Source: Leptospiraceae bacterium UBA2033 (GTDB lineage: Bacteria > Spirochaetota > Leptospiria > Leptospirales > Leptospiraceae). From it: DNA of 19,130 nucleotides. The notes below the pieces were generated by a model. The model did not search any database and was not told where the DNA came from. It saw only the letters and a list, made by a program, of their open reading frames with translations. Both the position numbers and the translations under genes were made by a program. This document shows, one piece after another, positions 17,801-19,130 of this stretch. How positions within the stretch are numbered: the stretch's first letter is position 1; each line of letters begins with the position of its first letter. Where the stretch lies: assembly GCA_002333425.1 (NCBI GenBank), contig DDBL01000161.1, positions 1 to 19,130 of the forward strand. The letters run 5' to 3'.

Positions 17801-18032
17801 TAACTTGCGCTTCATGCATCCAGGGATTGATTCTTTTTAAGGCAGACTTCAATTCGTTTTTTAGAACGACCTGATCAAAGTTTTCTCGTCCTGAGTCTAA
17901 TGGCATTTGTCCGCTTCCATTTTCTAAGCGTAAAACTTTCCATGGCAAATTTGGCATTGCCTCTAATTGTTTTAAGAAAGGCTCTTCTACATGATTTTTT
18001 TCGTCTAGGTGGAGGTGGTTTAAGCTTTGCAT
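14814..18032 (-). CDS. hsdR: Type I restriction endonuclease, HsdR subunit
   Basis: HsdR is the DNA-translocating and cleaving subunit of type I restriction systems. The 1072-residue length is normal. The N-terminal nuclease shows the PD-(D/E)xK pattern, with Asp152 in YPDIICF and Glu166-x-Lys168 in IIECKSP. The SF2 motor follows: Walker A HTQGSGKS (341-348), DEAH box (444-447), TGTP (471-474), motif V DMLLTGFDAP (681-690) and motif VI QAIARVNR (708-715). A helical C-terminal region of about 330 residues completes it. All motifs are intact, so it should be active if partners exist. HsdM (methylase) and HsdS (specificity) are not in the window and may lie beyond 19130 or elsewhere. The ATG comes one base after the HepT stop with no ribosome site, which suggests translational coupling to the toxin-antitoxin genes. 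Confidence 0.95.
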   Translation of the reverse strand: MQSLNHLHLDEKNHVEEPFLKQLEAMPNLPWKVLRLENGSGQMPLDSGRENFDQVVLKNELKSALKRINPWMHEAQVTEALTDIERFDTDNLSKNNNHVLDILTKGTKVAVEGKPNENVFYVDFKNPEKNSFIAISQFKIRIKGTDKHIYPDIICFLNGIPVVIIECKSPKAKEPIPDAIDQLMRYCEQRNYVKEGSKLLAYYNQFIIATCRSKAKFGTVTTSIEKHFYRWTDPYPETLEDLANYCNPQKTYFVNADGKDDEDIPLEIRTSPNDQQRLIHGMLKPKNLLNIIQSFSVWSTTDDGHLIKVVGRYQQFRAVKKTIERLFNGKNKMEKGGIIWHTQGSGKSLTMVFLIREMYLHTLLQSYKVILLTDRTQLDDQIKATAQSIGYTINDPKNISELKAVLKNNNTEIVSAMIHKFQERDFTASFPELNTSDKILILTDEAHRTQYSKLGSNLDRALPNAIRIAFTGTPITRTENTFGDYIDKYTMRQAIKDGVTLEIVYEGRTHTASIDDKENADKKFQDVFKDYKPNEQIEALIYGAKRAYLESIETIKEKAKDMLKHYVTQVLPNGYKAQVVCISKDAAHRYKLAFDEAIQKLLTDLKADIPHNLQIEKLEKLETAVVISEVDHNDKPYLKEYDEKYRKAAIAGFKLKFGKTEKGISNQSKINGNIGILIVVDMLLTGFDAPIEQVMYLDKVIVNHNLLQAIARVNRVYDENKQVGFVIDYVGMGNHLENALHAYLKKELEEITGCLLDTTALLAELQNSHKALIDYFTNKGLSEYSDPDDIYNIFYDETIRSGFTEVFSRFSKALDNIFPKKEALDYIPELNRFAEIQALAAQHFRDKKMSMKGVSEKLRSVTDAYLKSKGISTKIEPISILDEKFFENIKTKKNKKAKAAKVEHALKEIIEINCDDDPELYASFSNEILRILSEFKDNWDMIYKLLEELRKKMKTAQEENTHGLNRKTHMPIFRKLHVFIYEKKDNLTDDEINNLIIWTKDIFGMLKVELSLVGFWNNPASIAKLKGEIAHYILDQCQTITNAFNNRNQIAEEILAWAKDDRMTSAIIFSED

Positions 18033-18033
18033 T

Positions 18034-18366
18034 TTAGATTTTTATTTGAAGTAAATTGATTTTTAATTCAGGAAGTTCTTCTTGTATAACTTTAAATACT
18101 TGTTTGAAGTTTACACCAAAGTATTGGTGAATGAGGACATTTCTAAAATCAACAAGAATCCGCCATGGGATTTCTGGATATGCGTTCATGCACTCAGACG
18201 AGATTGCATTTGCTGCCTCTCCGATAATTTCAAATTGGCGAACCGTAGCATTATGGACAAGTCGATGTTGGATAAATTTTTCTTCCGTAAAGCCTTGCGT
18301 ATAATCCTCAATTTCCGCAATTGCATCTAGAATATGCCTGATTCTGATTTTATCTTTTTCGTTCAT
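18034..18366 (-). CDS. hepT: HepT-like (DUF86) toxin, HEPN ribonuclease
   Basis: The 110-residue all-helical protein begins MNEKDKIRIRHILDAI, a usual HepT N-terminus, and carries the HEPN motif R-x4-H-x-Y as RNVLIHQY near its C-terminal third, followed by FGVNFKQVF. HepT toxins cleave RNA as dimers and are silenced when their partner MntA adds AMP residues to the motif tyrosine. The partner gene lies directly upstream and overlaps this one by 17 bases. I chose the ATG at 18366 over the TTG at 18378, because the ATG gives the family's normal start. HsdR follows after one base. Gene order is antitoxin then toxin. All motif residues are present, so the toxin should be active. Confidence 0.9.
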   Translation of the reverse strand: MNEKDKIRIRHILDAIAEIEDYTQGFTEEKFIQHRLVHNATVRQFEIIGEAANAISSECMNAYPEIPWRILVDFRNVLIHQYFGVNFKQVFKVIQEELPELKINLLQIKI

Positions 18367-18679
18367 AGATAAGTACAAGATCTTTTGTAATAAGCGGTAA
18401 AATATAAGGCGATATTGATTCTCTAGTTTGAAGATCCACTTTTCTGTTGACTTTATCCTCTAACTCTTGCTTCAATTTAATAAACTTCATTAAGCTGATT
18501 GTTTCTTTCATATCAACAAGCAAATCCAGATCACTAGTTGCTGTTTCTTCTTTTCGTGAAAAAGAACCAAATAAAAATACTTTTTCGATTAGTTTATTTT
18601 CTGCAAAAACAGACTGACAGGTTTTTATAATTGAATCTCGAACTTCTGACTGTGCAATCGCCGTTTCAATGCTGTTCAT
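18350..18679 (-). CDS. mntA: MntA-like minimal nucleotidyltransferase antitoxin
   Basis: This 109-residue protein has the minimal nucleotidyltransferase signature GS-x10-D-x-D: Gly38-Ser39, then Asp50 and Asp52 in SDLDLLVDM. A further acidic residue needed for metal binding should follow in the later strand (KVDLQTRE region). In characterised pairs MntA AMPylates the tyrosine of the HepT R-x4-H-x-Y motif and so neutralises it. The gene starts at an ATG with a modest AGGA-type site (TAGGATATGAATT) and overlaps the toxin gene. It is the first gene of the four-gene defence unit unless transcription enters from the small membrane genes 36 bases upstream. Confidence 0.9.
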   Translation of the reverse strand: MNSIETAIAQSEVRDSIIKTCQSVFAENKLIEKVFLFGSFSRKEETATSDLDLLVDMKETISLMKFIKLKQELEDKVNRKVDLQTRESISPYILPLITKDLVLIYERKR

Positions 18680-18715
18680 AATTCATATCCTAGTTTGGAA
18701 ATATCCAAAGGCAAG

Positions 18716-18898
18716 TTATTTTCCATTTCGAAGAGCTAAGTAAGTAGTAAATAAAAAACTAGAAATCCCGCTAACAATCATAATGACCTCAATATATTCT
18801 TTGTATTCTTTATAAGTATAAAGTAACCCAAATCCTAAGCCAATCATTAAAGTTGCAAGAAATACAAGCAATATACCAGACTTGTCATCGTGATCCAT
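18716..18898 (-). CDS. Small two-helix membrane protein, unknown function
   Basis: The 60-residue protein starts MDHDDKSG. It has two hydrophobic helices (about 8-27, LLVFLATLMIGLGFGL, and about 36-56, VIMIVSGISSFLFTTYLAL) separated by the charged loop YKEYKEYIE, and ends RNGK. Its ATG lies inside the end of another small reading frame (18885-19019), so the two are probably translated as a coupled pair. I recognise no family. The small size and pairing could suit a holin-like, toxin-like or accessory membrane subunit, but nothing in the sequence decides between them. It lies 36 bases upstream of the MntA gene on the same strand. Confidence 0.6.
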   Translation of the reverse strand: MDHDDKSGILLVFLATLMIGLGFGLLYTYKEYKEYIEVIMIVSGISSFLFTTYLALRNGK

Positions 18899-19019
18899 TT
18901 TTTAACTCTTTGGCTACTCGACTTGCGATAATTCTAGATACACCAATCATCATAACAGTGACACCGCAAGCAATGATTAAGATTCCACAGGCGAGATACC
19001 ACAACGGCATTTGTTCCAT
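18885..19019 (-). CDS. Tiny membrane protein (44 residues), overlapping the next gene
   Basis: A 44-codon frame begins MEQMPLWYLACGILIIACGV and ends in a basic tail (RIIASRVAKELKNGSR). One hydrophobic helix spans about residues 6-27. A strong AAAGGAG ribosome site (about 19028-19036) sits at a proper distance before the ATG, which is the main evidence that it is real. Its last 14 bases overlap the start of the 60-residue membrane protein downstream, a layout typical of coupled translation. No family is recognised. Confidence 0.55.
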   Translation of the reverse strand: MEQMPLWYLACGILIIACGVTVMMIGVSRIIASRVAKELKNGSR

Positions 19020-19041
19020 AGCATTCACTCCTTTCCTTCTC

Positions 19042-19130
19042 TTAAATAATAAAATCTTTTACTTCCAAAGGCAACTCTTTTTTAACCTCGGATTTTTCAA
19101 AGATTGCCACCGATGAATGGTTCGACACGC
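19042..19130 (-). CDS. Possible 3' end of a gene running off the window
   Basis: An open frame enters from the right edge and ends in TAA at 19042, giving 28 residues ending in the charged stretch EKSEVKKELPLEVKDFII. The charged composition and the 22-base gap to the next ATG fit a real gene end. Against this, part of the frame is an inverted copy of the dispersed repeat (19101-19117), so the frame may be chance. Confidence 0.35.
   Translation of the reverse strand, partial: VSNHSSVAIFEKSEVKKELPLEVKDFII
19101..19117 (-). repeat. 'TTCATCGGTGG' repeat, copy 3, inverted
   Basis: On the minus strand this reads TTCATCGGTGGCAATCT, matching 450-466 at 16 of 17 bases. The window therefore begins and ends with opposite-facing copies of one dispersed word. 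It lies inside the possible partial gene at the edge. Confidence 0.5.

Noticed and set aside
1..19130. CRISPR array, tRNA or rRNA genes
   Set aside because: No regularly spaced identical repeats, no cloverleaf with a TTCGA-type arm in proper context, and no rRNA core sequences were seen.

Overview
The window is A+T-rich and almost fully coding. Starts are mostly ATG behind AGGAG-type ribosome sites, signal peptides are short, and a permissive lipobox is present. This, together with many PAS/receiver/histidine-kinase hybrids, an HDOD protein and a truncated PAS family ending in a SH-x-VR helix, fits a spirochaete of the Leptospira type best. That assignment is an inference from style. No rRNA or other marker gene is present to prove it.

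Layout. (1) 1-501 has no convincing gene. It holds two copies of an 'ATCCGTG..TTCATC.GTGG' repeat, a less A+T-rich block that may be structured, and a hairpin. (2) 502-1840, minus strand: two tandem paralogous secreted coiled-coil proteins of unknown function. (3) 1841-2185 contains a MITE-like unit (inverted ends, 18-bp flanking direct repeats) that runs into the 5' end of an M48 lipoprotein metalloprotease gene (2186-3097, plus). (4) 3111-10586, minus strand: a tight four-gene signalling operon. In transcription order it encodes a membrane hybrid histidine kinase, a paralogous soluble hybrid kinase with a degenerate first receiver, a receiver-kinase, and a triple-PAS protein ending in a His-bearing helix without an ATPase domain. 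(5) 10666-11751, plus: a divergent receiver-pseudokinase whose H-box histidine is lysine. (6) 11769-13724, minus: a chimeric gene in which the exported front half of a beta-propeller-like protein runs in frame into a receiver-HDOD output protein. (7) 13725-14136: a gene-free stretch with nested inverted repeats. (8) 14137-18679, minus: a compact defence cassette of an MntA-like nucleotidyltransferase, a HepT-like toxin, a type I restriction HsdR and a YgjP/DUF45 metallopeptidase. HsdM and HsdS are not in the window. (9) 18716-19130: two tiny overlapping membrane-protein genes, and a possible gene end that contains a third, inverted copy of the repeat seen at the left end.

How the genes may work together. 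The signalling block (3111-13724) looks like one network. Two intact kinase cores and one receiver-kinase sit beside proteins that each lack one essential part: a receiver with Asn for Asp, a kinase with Lys for His, a His helix with no ATPase, and a receiver-HDOD output protein that has lost its acidic pair through fusion to a signal peptide. No recognisable Hpt domain is present. Either partner proteins supply the missing parts, or the locus is partly decaying after duplication and deletion. The defence block joins a HepT/MntA toxin-antitoxin pair to HsdR with a gap of one base, which suggests transcriptional coupling of the two systems.
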